Assembly (NCBI RefSeq): GCF_029227915.1
Contig: NC_079883.1
Span: 4,340,001-4,404,000, forward strand
DNA: 64,000 nt
Direction: 5' to 3'
Source of the DNA: Hydractinia symbiolongicarpus
Lineage: Eukaryota; Cnidaria; Hydrozoa; Anthoathecata; Hydractiniidae
Shown piece by piece: positions 1 through 10,199 of the stretch. Positions within the stretch are counted from its first letter, which is position 1; each line of letters opens with the position of its first letter. A program made the position numbers and the translations under genes. Under the pieces are notes generated by a model. It worked only from the letters and a program-made list of their open reading frames with translations. It made no database searches and had not been told where the DNA came from.

Positions 1-1136
1 GTCGTCACAAGGGAATAGGAAAAAATATGCTTCCTTTTCAAATTAAAAAAAAATCTTTTAAGTTTATCCAAGTACCTCAAATAAAAATTGAAAATTCATT
101 CAAAAAATTTAGTTACATTTTAACAAAATTTATACAGAAAAAAATTATAACCCATGTGGGTTTCGTTTTAAAAATTGTTTGAACTTGTAATAGAACATTG
201 GTCGCTTGTGCTTGAAAATAATTATGCGTCTCTGTTCCACCTGTAAGTGCAGTTTTGCAGATTTGCTTCATCCGTGCTCCGTCAGCGTTCACCTCTGCAT
301 TAGTTAAGAACCGCATGGCTGGATTTTTTGTGTAAGACCTGGTTACCAATGATGAAGGAGCCAGGCAATAAAGATTCATGTCTACATAGTTCTTTTAACT
401 AAGTCAAGAGTCGGTGAATTAGCTAGGATGGTCAGGTTGGCTATGAATAGTCTTACTCCCGGATTGAAAAAGGACCAAGACTATTCAATAAATCTGAGAT
501 CTCAGCAAATGGGAGTGTCCCACGAAGATGGAAATCTATCGGAAGTTTTGTCCGATGAAAGTTGATTCATACATATTTTTTCAATTTTTCACTCAACATA
601 AGAATGCCAAGTATTTAAGGTGTGTACTACACACGCCTAACTTCACCTTATGATGTGTGGTCTGTTGCACTCTCCGTCAAGATTTTGGCGTGTGATGACC
701 CGCACGCCAGCGATTTTACTCCTGTACAAGCCTGTACATGATAAAATTATTTGCGTAAGTTTAGCTGTCCTGTGCAGTCAACTTTATGTTATTGTAAAAA
801 AATATTTGCATATGCCATCAACTTTTTTTAACATAGAAATAAACAACATAATAATTATAACGGATTGTCTGTAAGAGCAATGCTCATAAATTCTGATATA
901 CTTTTCTATTTTTTTTATCCATTTTTATCCCAATAATCATACTATGTATCACAAAATGGAGAAAATATAGCTGCATGTTGCTTCGTAATTGTATTTTTTC
1001 ATTTCAAGTGGCTACCTGTTGCTTAAAATTAGCAAAGATAATAAAAAAATGAAAATGAAAATTATCATCCAAACATTTTATTTTTAACAGCAATTAATAA
1101 TTAATCTTGGGCCCTAGTTTGTAAAATACATGTTAA
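1..1136. other. No supported gene (left edge)
   Basis: I see no exon with recognisable protein similarity here. A minus-strand open frame at 113-379 (88 codons) resembles nothing I know and has no supporting splice structure. If the KNTC1-like gene at 1980-3135 continues leftwards, this stretch is part of one of its introns. Confidence 0.4.
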
Positions 1137-1235
1137 TTAGTCGTTAGCCCGTGGAAAATCCACGGGTTCGCCCGTCCTTTTTATTCCGCATTGTGTGCTT
1201 CTCGCTCCTTGCGCAGCTAACCTACCATTTTGTGT

Positions 1236-1290
<55 letters not shown>

Positions 1291-1313
1291 GTATACAGGT
1301 ATTATAATATAGA
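1137..1313 (-). mobile_element. Miniature Helitron-like element, copy 1
   Basis: Read on the minus strand, the 177 bp unit begins with TC after a host A (TCTATATTATAATACC) and ends with a GC-rich hairpin (CCCGTGGA / TCCACGGG) about 10 bases before a terminal CTAA followed by a host T. A 5' TC, a subterminal 3' hairpin, a CTRR end and insertion between A and T are the known hallmarks of Helitrons. The interior carries a tetranucleotide array (CAGA on the plus strand, about 1229-1290). There is no coding capacity, so it must be non-autonomous. Other copies lie at 27154-27275 and 53404-53580. Confidence 0.7.
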
Positions 1314-1979
1314 TAACATACACCTGCCATACTGTTTACCAGCAGCAAATCATTTCAATGTGTTTAGTGTGAAAAAGAAGCTGAAGATATAACAATGAAA
1401 AAAAGAAATAGTTTTCTCAGGGTATAGTTCAGTTGCCTTCTACAGCAATGCACGGACATATTTTTGCATTTTAACTGCATCATTAAAAACAGTTTGTCAC
1501 TAATTGTGGTTAAATTAAATCTATGCAGAAAACACTAAAATTTAAATATTTTTTATTTGTGTTGAACTTTAATATAGATGCATTTAACTAATATTGTTGG
1601 TGTTATGTAAAGTTAGAACCCTACAAATATGTTGCTAAATGTGTGGAAACATCAATCAATGACGAAAGTAGTGAGTTTGCTGACATGTTTTGTTAAGTTA
1701 AAATTTTGCTAATGTGAGTTACAAAACTGCCACAGTATTCTAAAAAGTGCAGAAATTGCAAAACAGTTATTTGCTGATGCTTAAAATGATGAATTACAAA
1801 GGCTGCTGTATTCAGTGAAAAGCATATATGTTGTTTCAGGAGTATCAGGATATTATATAAGAGAATTTATTTTCCTTCTCAGAGTTGTATGCTTAAAAAA
1901 AGTTCGGATTTGGAAGAAAAAACAGGGTTTAAACCCTTTTATATCAAAGTTTTAAAAAAATTAAAAAAAAAAAACCTAC
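1314..1979. other. Intron or intergenic sequence beside KNTC1-like exon 3
   Basis: AT-rich sequence without recognisable coding content. It lies downstream of the donor that follows the third KNTC1-like exon, so it is probably the start of intron 3 of that gene. Confidence 0.4.
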
Positions 1980-3135
1980 CGATCTGCATAGACAAGAAAG
2001 TTACCATCATCGCTCCAACCAACAGCATCGATGCGTGATTCTAAAGAAATAGAGTGAAGGTTAAAGGCTGCAAGTATTTAAATTTATGTGCAGAAATATA
2101 CTTTACAAAACCTGCTGAAAAGGTACATTGATGTTCAGAACACGATTCATCAAATACAAGTAAGCTTTCCTCAATGACTAAACCCATTCTTTGTGTACAA
2201 GCATTTGACAGCAGCCATGGTGTACCTTCACACTAAAATAAAAAGGATTACATTGAGAGTAAGAGATATTTGTTTAGGGGCATTGATGGTAATGCCTTCA
2301 TTATGGCTATTACGCACCTCTGAAAACTAAGAGAGAGAGTGAAGCAGCTGAGAACAAGTAACATCTGCTGAGGAAACTAGCACTTTGATAAGCTGTTGCG
2401 TGAAGGTATGGCAATTTAATCTTGCAGAAATTGGTTTTATAAAGACCAAAAAAAGAAGAACAGTCTTGCAAGTTTAGTCTATTAATGATGGAGGGAAAGC
2501 TGAATTTAGTTATTGGACTTTTGGATGACAATGCAATAACTTCAGTGGAAACATCTTAGTGTGCAACTGAAGTATGGTGTCATTCTACTGCAAGGTCCCA
2601 TTAAAGATGCGATCAATGGTAAAAGAAACGTCTATGCTTGCAGTGACATCCTCCTCCTTTACCACATCTTGAACTTTCCATATGGTAAAACTTTTATAAA
2701 TGTGTGACCCCAGTTTAAGGGATTAGCTCAGGAAATAGTGAGGAAAGATGTAAAGATAATTAAACTCTTCAAGATTGTTGACATACATTGCCTGGTTACT
2801 TACACGAGGTTTTACTACTCCTTCATTTGATTTGTGTTTTATTTAAATTGTCAAGTTTCTTGTTATATATATATTTATGTTAAAACATTTTTAAATATAG
2901 AAATTTTGTGATTACCTTTTTTTATTAATAAATCAAAATTGGTGTTGACATTATATACCATGCTTAAATAACAGGCTTACAAAACGTAGCAGGAATATAC
3001 CTGTTTTTTATTTGCGACACATGCCACTGTATCTACTTGGTACAAGCTTGAACCTGTCTCTTGACGTGGACCAAATCTTGTTGTTTCTTCACCTCCACCA
3101 AAACCGCATGTCACCTCTATGTCTTCCCAACTCAT
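1980..3135 (-). CDS. KNTC1: KNTC1/ROD-like kinetochore protein, N-terminal exons only
   Basis: Three minus-strand exons are in phase: 3001-3135 (ATG start, MSWEDIEVTCGFGG...), 2112-2232 and 1980-2040, with GT/AG borders. The first exon contains GSSLYQVD, close to the GTALYQVD block at the start of human KNTC1, and the spacing from the initiator Met and the W-DIE opening also agree. Exons 2 and 3 (LVIEESLLVFDE, then ESRIDAVGWSDDGNFLVYAD) fit the first blades of the N-terminal beta-propeller. In the known family this protein is the large subunit of the RZZ (Rod-Zw10-Zwilch) complex, which recruits dynein and spindle-checkpoint proteins to kinetochores. Only about 105 of some 2200 residues are present; the rest should lie left of the window. 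The match is recalled from memory, not from a search; another WD/propeller protein is the alternative. Confidence 0.6.
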
Positions 3136-4201
3136 TTTTTATAACTAAACAGTAATATTAACAGACAAAGTTTTTAAAGTGTCTTGAATGCTATATGATT
3201 TTCATGGTATATTTTACATCCTAAAATTTTTTTATTATTTAATTAAAGCTGGATTAATGAATTGTTTTGTACAGTACTGTGAAAAGATATCGTAACATTG
3301 TGTCTTTCTAACAAGCGCATCACAATCGCATCTCGATCACATCACGATAGATACGCAATAGATTTTTTAGCATGTCTTTTTCTTAATAAAATAAATATTA
3401 TATCGACCTGATAGACTCAATCTATTTTCCGGCATTCACTTGATGGCATAAATTACTTGATGGCAATTATTTAAAATACGAAACTATTCATTTTTTAAAA
3501 TAAAAAAAATTTTTTAAAAAGATTTCTGCATGAATAAAATGAAACATTTTTCTAACCAAAGTCTATGAAATGAATTAAATATAATTTTCCAGTCAGAGTT
3601 CTTTTTATAAAATTGTTTATTGTCATCCTTCAAACCTTAGCAAAAAAAGGAATATTTTTCAATTTCATTGCTTTGCAAAATTAAACTTTGTCTAAAACCT
3701 CGGGGCAAAGATAAATATATTGCACCTGGATTTTGTTTGTTGTGCATATTCTAACCACACGTGTGAATCACATGATCTGTAAAAACATGCTGAAATCTAA
3801 AGGCGGAGAGAGAGAGAGAGAGATGTGCATATTTTACATGGCTAGCCTTACAAATATCATAGAGGGATATACCCTGTCTTTTATTTTCAGAAGAAGCCAT
3901 GGCTTAGATGGTGAGTCCTAGATATTTTTTGCTAATGTTGAGTTAGGCATACCCAATAAAAGTATGTGCCAACCCGGGGTCTGCCTTTACTAGACAACAC
4001 CCTACACATCATCTAACGGCTCACACATTGTATGACATCTTTCCAATTCCATCACATGACTAATTGGGTCTGCGTAGCTTAAAATGAGCATACTCTAGTA
4101 CTCTTCATCTAGGACATGCCCCCTCATACTGTTTCTCTCTGGATATTTGCGGGGCTGCACATCTTAAAGCCATCACCAAGAGGGAGCCAGTTAAGAACAC
4201 T
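3136..4201. other. Upstream region of KNTC1-like gene; no gene seen
   Basis: Non-coding, AT-rich sequence. It should contain the KNTC1-like promoter, but I cannot assign a TATA box or start site. There is a short (GA)n run at about 3805-3822. Confidence 0.4.
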
Positions 4202-5020
4202 ATGGAGAATGTGATTAGAGATATCGTTAAGGAGGAGTTGAAAATGCATGTTACAACCAGCACAACTTCAACTAGCACAAAATCAACCTCAACAGAATCA
4301 GCTAGAACGGAAAAGAGACTGAGTGGTTTAATTTCAAAAATCAGAGGGGCAAAAACTCTGAAAAAACAAAATAATTCAAAAAACAATAATTGTACCATCA
4401 AGACGAAATAATTTCAGATAAAGTGGTCACGCTTGGACCCCTACGTGGATAAATATGAAATGGTGAAAGTACGAAATGGAGGTGGATACAGATTTTTAAA
4501 AGTGGAAGAAGAACTTTCCATTACATTTGGGGAACTCAAGACTCAAGCAATAAATATTTTCTTTGATAACAAGGGAATGAACAATTTTTTAGAGCATGAA
4601 AGCGAATGTTACAAAGAAAGATGTGGACCAAAGGGTGAAACTTTGTCAGAAGACAGAGATCTTTGGGAATGCGTTGAAACAAAGGGGTTGTTCTTGTCAA
4701 AGTGTTATTTTATACTATCAACAAAATCGGTTTGGCTGTCGTACACTGGTCAATAAGGGCAAAGTGAATTAAGTCATTATTGAATTTCTTAAGCAAGAAA
4801 TGCTTCAAAACCACATTTGATTGCATCTAGTTGGCAAATGTGTTGTATTGAACTCCAAAAGAAGCTTGAGTTTAGCTCTGTGGAAGCTGTAACTAAATTA
4901 TATGATGATCTTGAGCCTTCACCTAGAAAGGTTATTAACCTTTTTAAAGAAATTTTGCCACTCAGTGATGGAGAAAGAGATGCTTTCAAGTTTCTGAAGA
5001 GGTATATCCGTGGTCTATAG
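4202..5020 (+). pseudogene. Decayed open frame with an NGGG-type motif
   Basis: Three consecutive plus-strand blocks look like pieces of one protein. 4202-4411 is Ser/Thr-rich and basic. 4433-4756 contains VKVRNGGGYRFLKVEEE followed by an Ala-Phe-Phe type block. 4817-5020 ends KFLKRYIRGL. They lie in different frames with stops between them and no convincing splice sites for all the joins. A conserved NGGG-x-R block of this kind occurs in uncharacterised, often multicopy animal proteins, some annotated as HECT-ligase-like; that link is recalled only weakly. I cannot give a function. It could also be a real small gene with introns I failed to resolve. Confidence 0.35.
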
Positions 5021-5849
5021 ATCCTTTTTTGCTGAAAAAATTGGTAAAATTTTTAACTAGCTCGGATGTTTTGGTAGTTGACTTAATTGAGATTGTTTTC
5101 ATAAAGCCTAAATCATAATTTTCGCAACGTCCAATCGCACATACATGTACGCCCAGTTTGAAATTACCATCAACATATATAAGTTATTGTGAATTAAGAG
5201 AATTCAGCAATCTCTTGAATCTCTCAGAGTGGGAGATAGACATAGTGTAACTTTAAAGTCAGCTATTTTAAGGATGTAATGTTTTTGTTATTTATTTTAA
5301 TTTTATTAAAGTTTTATGTAACAATAAGCTGTGAGGTAGTAGTTGCCTATAATGCTCAGCGAGCATTAAAGTCATAAAATTAAATAGTCACGGTGTTTAT
5401 ATTTTGTTGATTGTTTGATTTTCGTTTGAGTCTTTTGATGTTTTTAGAAATGAGTATATGTCAAAAACATTTATTCCTGGTTCCTGATATAATTTTTTTC
5501 ATTCAAGACCATTTTTGTTAACATAACACAGTCAACTTTCAAATTAATGGATGTTTTAATTAATAGTAGTACCACGATCATTATTATTCACTGTTAGAAA
5601 GCTGACTGTCCCACTTGACTTTTTTTCTTAGTTTTCTTTGTATGTTATAATAAATCTATTATTTCTACCATCCTGAACTCTCATGGGATTTCAGAACAGA
5701 CACAAACAAAGTGTATTTTATTTGTCTTTATGTAACAATCCTAGTCATCAGTTTTTACAAAAATGTATTCAACAATATTGTTCAATTTTACCAAGTAGAT
5801 AAGTGTACAATTGCAGGCCTTGTGATGCGTCTTCAGGGGGGGGGGGGAT
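5021..5849. other. No gene seen
   Basis: Non-coding sequence between the decayed frame and the integrase remnant. A run of G at about 5836-5845 interrupts the 3' end of the integrase-like reading frame. Confidence 0.4.
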
Positions 5850-6795
5850 AATCCATCTTGTTGCATGAAACGTTCAGCAAATTCTTTAAAACTGGTTGAT
5901 ACATTATTCAAGCTACCTTCTGTAACACTTGGATAAAACTGATCAATCCCCTCAGGTTCTGTAGGCATTAAGCAGTTATTTACTCCATATAAATGTGGCA
6001 ACTCGTACAATACATCTGGACGTCCCCTAGGACCGTTATTTCTGCTTTCCGACATTATATGTACATTCCAATTGTTCTTAACATTATTGATATCTTTCCT
6101 CAATAACTCCATAAAACAAAATCTGATGCATTCAATTAATGCGGGATCAGAGTTTGTGAACTTCCCAAGGTCAACCAGATCTTGAAAAAAACGTTTCCAC
6201 CAACCATCTTTATCGCGTTGTAGAGTAGACCAAAATGATTCATTTCTTTTTCTCGGTAGATGAGATGATGCTGAAGGACTTGATTCCAACATCTGCATCA
6301 TTCAAAGCTCGGAGATAAATATGTATAGGCTCAATCAACGAGTGTTCAGTACCATCATAAGGCTTTATAAATCTTGGTACACCTTTAATTTTTCTCACTG
6401 CATCAAGATAAAATTTTGCCACAACTTCCAGTTATTTGTTAGAATGCCCAACCTGGAGCCATATAAGTTTTCACGAAAAACCGCCTATAGCCCCATGAAT
6501 AGAAAAGCCAAAAGGCTTCGATTTATCATGGCCATCGATATGCCGTGCGTGATTTGGGCCTTGAGATACATATTTTTGACGATGTAATCTTCGTTTTTTG
6601 CGAAACTCTACCCCATTCGGGATCTAGGTTCTTAACAATTTTCCTCACATCTTGGTATCAACATATTATTGACTTGGACACCAAGGATGCCCTTATTCTA
6701 TGATAATGTTGGAACCAATATCATAAAGCTCCTTCAGGATTGCCTCCTCAATTTGGTTCTCATCGGAACGTACTCCTTGAAGAGCCCTGCAAGAT
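5850..6795 (-). pseudogene. Decayed transposon integrase (DDE-type core domain)
   Basis: On the minus strand the frames join into an integrase-core-like protein. In order: RRLHRQKYVSQGPNHAWHID with the first Asp, HDKSKPFGFSIHGAIGGFSR, then PYDGTEHSLIEP at the second acidic position, then RIESFWSTLQRDKDGWWKRF with the catalytic-type Glu, then a tail rich in Trp and Arg (GRPDVLYELPHLYG). This is the layout of the uncharacterised integrase-core proteins found in many fish and invertebrate genomes. The frame is broken by stops (for example near 6420-6425) and shifts, and the segment between the second Asp and the Glu is split between frames, so it is dead. The upstream part breaks off at the inverted-repeat element beginning at 6802. 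Confidence 0.65.
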
Positions 6796-6801
6796 CCCTC
6801 A

Positions 6802-7640
6802 GAGCCTGATTATATGGAGGTGAGTTGGCTTGGTGTTGGCCCAGTTGGCGGGTCAACCTGTTTGAAAAAATTACACATTATATACTTGGCACTTGGAAAG
6901 AATGGAGGAGGATAATTGGGTAAGAAAGTGTAGAGACTTGATAGTTCCTGGGGCAAAGCCCAGAGGCAGACCGAGAAAGACTTGGCAGGAGGTTATAAGG
7001 ACAGACTTGATAGAGAGGAAGTTGAGTTTAGATCTAACACAGTCTAGATCAGATTGGAAGAGGGTCATTAATATACCCCGTCCAACCCATGCTAGCATGG
7101 AAAAGGGACGTTAAGCCGAGAATGATGATGATGATGATATATGGGAAAAGTCAACCCGGGTCAAGATCTAGCTACACTGGTGCCGGGTTGAAAAAAAGTG
7201 CGCATATTTTTTTTAAAATGCCGGATGCAAGATGTGAACAAACAAGCGAAATTAAATCAAAATTATCATTAAGTATTTTGGTTGCCAATAATTTGTTATT
7301 CCAAATCTAAGGTGTTCTGTAGCTATATTTGTCATTACTTCGAAGAAACTGCCTAATACAGATCATATTGACATATTTTTTAACAAAACGAAGGAAACTT
7401 TCAAAACGTTTGAAACACCAACAGGGAAATCCACGTAATATGCTCCACAAGTTCTAAAGTCCATTTAAACTTCTTGTCTGCTGCTTCTCTTGTCATTATT
7501 GTTTTTCCTCTGCTTTGGATCACAATATGCATGCTCTTTTTTTTCAACCCAGCCCTGGCTTGGGAAAGTGATATTATATGAGCCGAGTCAACCCACCTAA
7601 CAAACCTGTCCCGGGTTGAAAAAACGATATAATCAGGCTC
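6802..7640. mobile_element. Terminal-inverted-repeat element inserted in the integrase remnant
   Basis: GAGCCTGATTATAT at 6802-6815 is matched exactly in inverted orientation by ATATAATCAGGCTC at 7627-7640. Subterminal regions on both sides are also related (GGGTCAACC / GGGTTGA type blocks). No transposase frame is visible inside, so the element is non-autonomous. The flanks contain an imperfect 8 bp pair (agatccct / agtctcct) that could be an old target duplication, and the left end reads CAGAG, as in hAT elements; that family call is inference. Confidence 0.5.
6891..7139 (+). mobile_element. 5'-truncated LINE 3' end, copy 1
   Basis: The plus-strand frame reads NWVRKCRDLIVPGAKPRGRP, then RKTWQEVIRTDL, then a tail ending PRPTHASMEKG, followed by a stop and a (GAT)n tail at about 7127-7139. 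A basic C-terminus of this form with a short tandem-repeat tail is typical of the last part of some non-LTR retrotransposon reverse transcriptases. The rest of the element is missing, as expected from 5' truncation during target-primed reverse transcription. A second copy is at 41766-42016. It sits inside the inverted-repeat element at 6802-7640. Confidence 0.65.
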
Positions 7641-7689
7641 TCAGTCTCCTTATCAGTAATTACCAACAACGAAACATTCCCTGTAAACT

Positions 7690-8673
7690 GGAAGATGCTT
7701 TATCCAAAATGCCATTCCGTGGTTGAAAATTTTAAAATTAACTCTTATTTAAAATACTTCGGCATTAAATATGGCTTCCTTTAGACGCACTTATTACCCA
7801 GATCCCGATTTACCAAGATTTTATTGGTAGTTGAGCAGCAGCGTCATTAAACTGCTCTTGCTCCATTGGTAATGACAGATGGATCGTATTCAGGGAACTC
7901 TTCAACCACAGACGTCGCATGATTTTCTTCTTTTAGAGAGACAAATGTTGATTATGGATGAGAACTTTTTTCTTTAGCAGCCAAACCGACTCTTCCCGAA
8001 AACGCCGATTTTTTTGGTTTTGGTTTTGGGAGAGGTTGGAATTTTTTACTTAAATATGTTGATCCTATAACTTTTGGTCTTTCCACAACCAAATTGTCAC
8101 CCAAACAAACCGTGTAGTTATCAGCCGGGACAGAACTTCGTACCAAAAAGGTTTTTTCCAACAATCACAAAAGGAGTTCAGGACCAAAGGATTTGTTGGG
8201 ATGACTCCTTATTCTTGATATCTTCGAAGAGAATCTTGTGATTTTTTAAATTAATACCTAAAAAATTAAGTTGGTAACACACACAAAGATTTTCTTTTTT
8301 AAAGAAGACTAATGCTTTTTTTTTTTGGTCAAACGATCAATCTTTTTTATTCTTTATAATATCCAAGAATAATAAAAAAAAACTTTGACAATTTACCATC
8401 TAGATTTTCATTATTCGTTTTATTTATTTCGATTATTGAACAATGATTACAGTTCGAAAGGTTTTATTATTTTAGTTGAAAACTTCAACGGTATACAAAA
8501 CCTCAAAAACACGTGCGTGTGCCTCCAGGCTTTTTCCACGAATTCCTGCTAAATGCGCACCCAATGCATTTTCGGTATACGCAACAACACGTCATACTTG
8601 AATGATGATTATTTATTCTAATAATAATTTAAATTTAAAACCACGGAATCGCATTTTGGATAAAGCATCTTCC
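7690..8673. mobile_element. 984 bp TIR element with 9 bp target duplication (Mutator-like)
   Basis: The ends GGAAGATGCTTTATCCAAAA (7690 onward) and its reverse complement ending at 8673 form inverted repeats of about 35 bp with one mismatch near position 24. They are flanked by a perfect 9 bp direct duplication, CTGTAAACT, at 7681-7689 and 8674-8682. A 9 bp duplication is characteristic of Mutator-like elements. No transposase is apparent; a 70-codon minus-strand frame at 7952-8164 has no recognisable similarity. This is therefore a non-autonomous copy, and the intact duplication suggests it is fairly young. Confidence 0.75.
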
Positions 8674-8682
8674 CTGTAAACT

Positions 8683-9958
8683 TTACTTTCGTTTTGTTTT
8701 ACCGCCAATAGTATGTTGCCTTGTTTGCCCAGATTGTTTATAAGGTATGGGGCGCCAACACTAACAATATAATATTGGCAAACTAACTCTAAAAACAGCG
8801 TAAACCCCCGGCATCCCCCTCCTGGTTCATCCCATATAGTCATGTTTATAGTATACTACGACTTATGACTATGTTTATCCACAGCATAACGTATAATATA
8901 CACCGCCTGCAGCTAACAATGTACAGTAATACACTGACCTATCGTCGAATCCATCAAAAATCCTCTGTTGATTACTTTTTAGCACCGTAGAGGAAGCAAA
9001 ATCGTTTCAGTTAGGGCGGGGGTCAACCTCGTCCCCAGAGCTCTATTTTCTTTTCTGACAACCTCTTAGTGTATCTTCTCTGGGTTGCCATGATTAGCCC
9101 TTAGGTTTTGCGCCCTCTGCCCCCAAAACTACGCCTTGCAACACGACTCATGATACATATGTGCTTATCCCGGGCCCATGGTTTACACAATACTCATACT
9201 CTACCTTTTGTCCATTCCGTCCATTCCTTCCATACATCTGTAGAAACAATCTTCACACTACAACCGCGATTTTCTTTTTACTTACATTTCCAACACAACA
9301 TACACTGAGATGGCATCTGAACTACCGTAGTAATATGTTTATCCATTCGTGCGTTCAATTATTGTGCAAAATCAATAGAAAATATGGAAGATTAGCTGCA
9401 TGTAACATAAAACCGCACTGCAAATTCTCACACGGGAACTTTTGAAGGTGACAGCTCTCAGGCTGTCGATTTTTCTCTTTTTGTCTTCCAATCTCACCTT
9501 CGGATATTTTTAGTTATTTTTAAAATGCAAAAAATTTATATTTTAAATTCATGTCTTCCGATATTCATCTAGTCTACCACTATTACTTTACATAGCGATT
9601 ACGATGTAAAACCCCTTTGTTTTCCATTAGCATAAAAACAATTCTTGTATAAAATTTTGTGGTAGATTATTACTTCAGTGAAGCGCGTCAAAATTTCTAA
9701 TTTTCCTTGTGTCATTGGCTTGGCGTAAAGTGAAATAATTTTTTAAACTTTTTCTCAAGCAAAAAAATAGTTAAGAAAAAATAAAACGAGTTGGAAAATT
9801 AAATAGTATTTATTTGTTAAGGTTTTCGTACACTAAGTACATCTTCAGACTATATAAACAACTAAAATCAAATTTACATACGTACAGTTAAAAATAGGTT
9901 TTGAGAAAAGCTCAAGGGACCTCATGTTACACCATTTCTAACTAAGCGTAAAAACTTA
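8683..9958. other. No gene seen
   Basis: Overlapping short frames at 9108-9445 have no recognisable similarity and no splice support. The block around 9020-9043 (cctcgtccccag) reappears in inverted form at about 10812-10835 and 56733-56750, so it is probably the edge of an interspersed repeat. Confidence 0.4.
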
Positions 9959-9960
9959 CT

Positions 9961-10180
9961 ACAGTGGACTCTTTATAACTCGAACCCCTATAACTCGAGT
10001 CTCTCCAACTCGAATGATTTGGCTAGCACGTTGGAAATTTCCTAATAAACTCTTATAAAAGCTCTTTATTACTCAAACCCCTATAACTCGAATCTCTCCT
10101 TAACTCGAACGTTTTATTAGTCTCTTCGGGTATTTTCTCTTTATAACTCAAACGTCGTAAACATGTATCTAGAACTTTAT
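9961..10180. repeat. Cluster of TATAACTCGAA-type repeats (pogo/Tigger-like end)
   Basis: Starting at CAGTGGACTCTTTATAACTC just after TA, the sequence repeats ATAACTCGAA-like units at least six times to about 10155. Starts of the form CAGT..ACTC followed by several TATAACTCGAA units are typical of pogo/Tigger transposon ends. No matching opposite end or transposase is visible, so this is a fragment or solo end. Confidence 0.4.
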
Positions 10181-10199
10181 ATGACACAAACAGTTTTTT

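Noticed and set aside
113-379. 88-codon minus-strand frame near the left edge
   Set aside because: No recognisable similarity, no splice structure and no conserved composition.
1229-1290. CAGA array as a CRISPR-like or satellite array
   Set aside because: It is a pure tetranucleotide microsatellite inside the Helitron-like miniature, with no spacers.
3805-3822. (GA)n run as a promoter GAGA element
   Set aside because: It is a simple repeat with no associated start site; nothing further supports a regulatory role.
9108-9445. Two overlapping frames (66 and 94 codons) as a small gene
   Set aside because: They are different frames of the same stretch, His/Phe-rich, with no similarity or signals.
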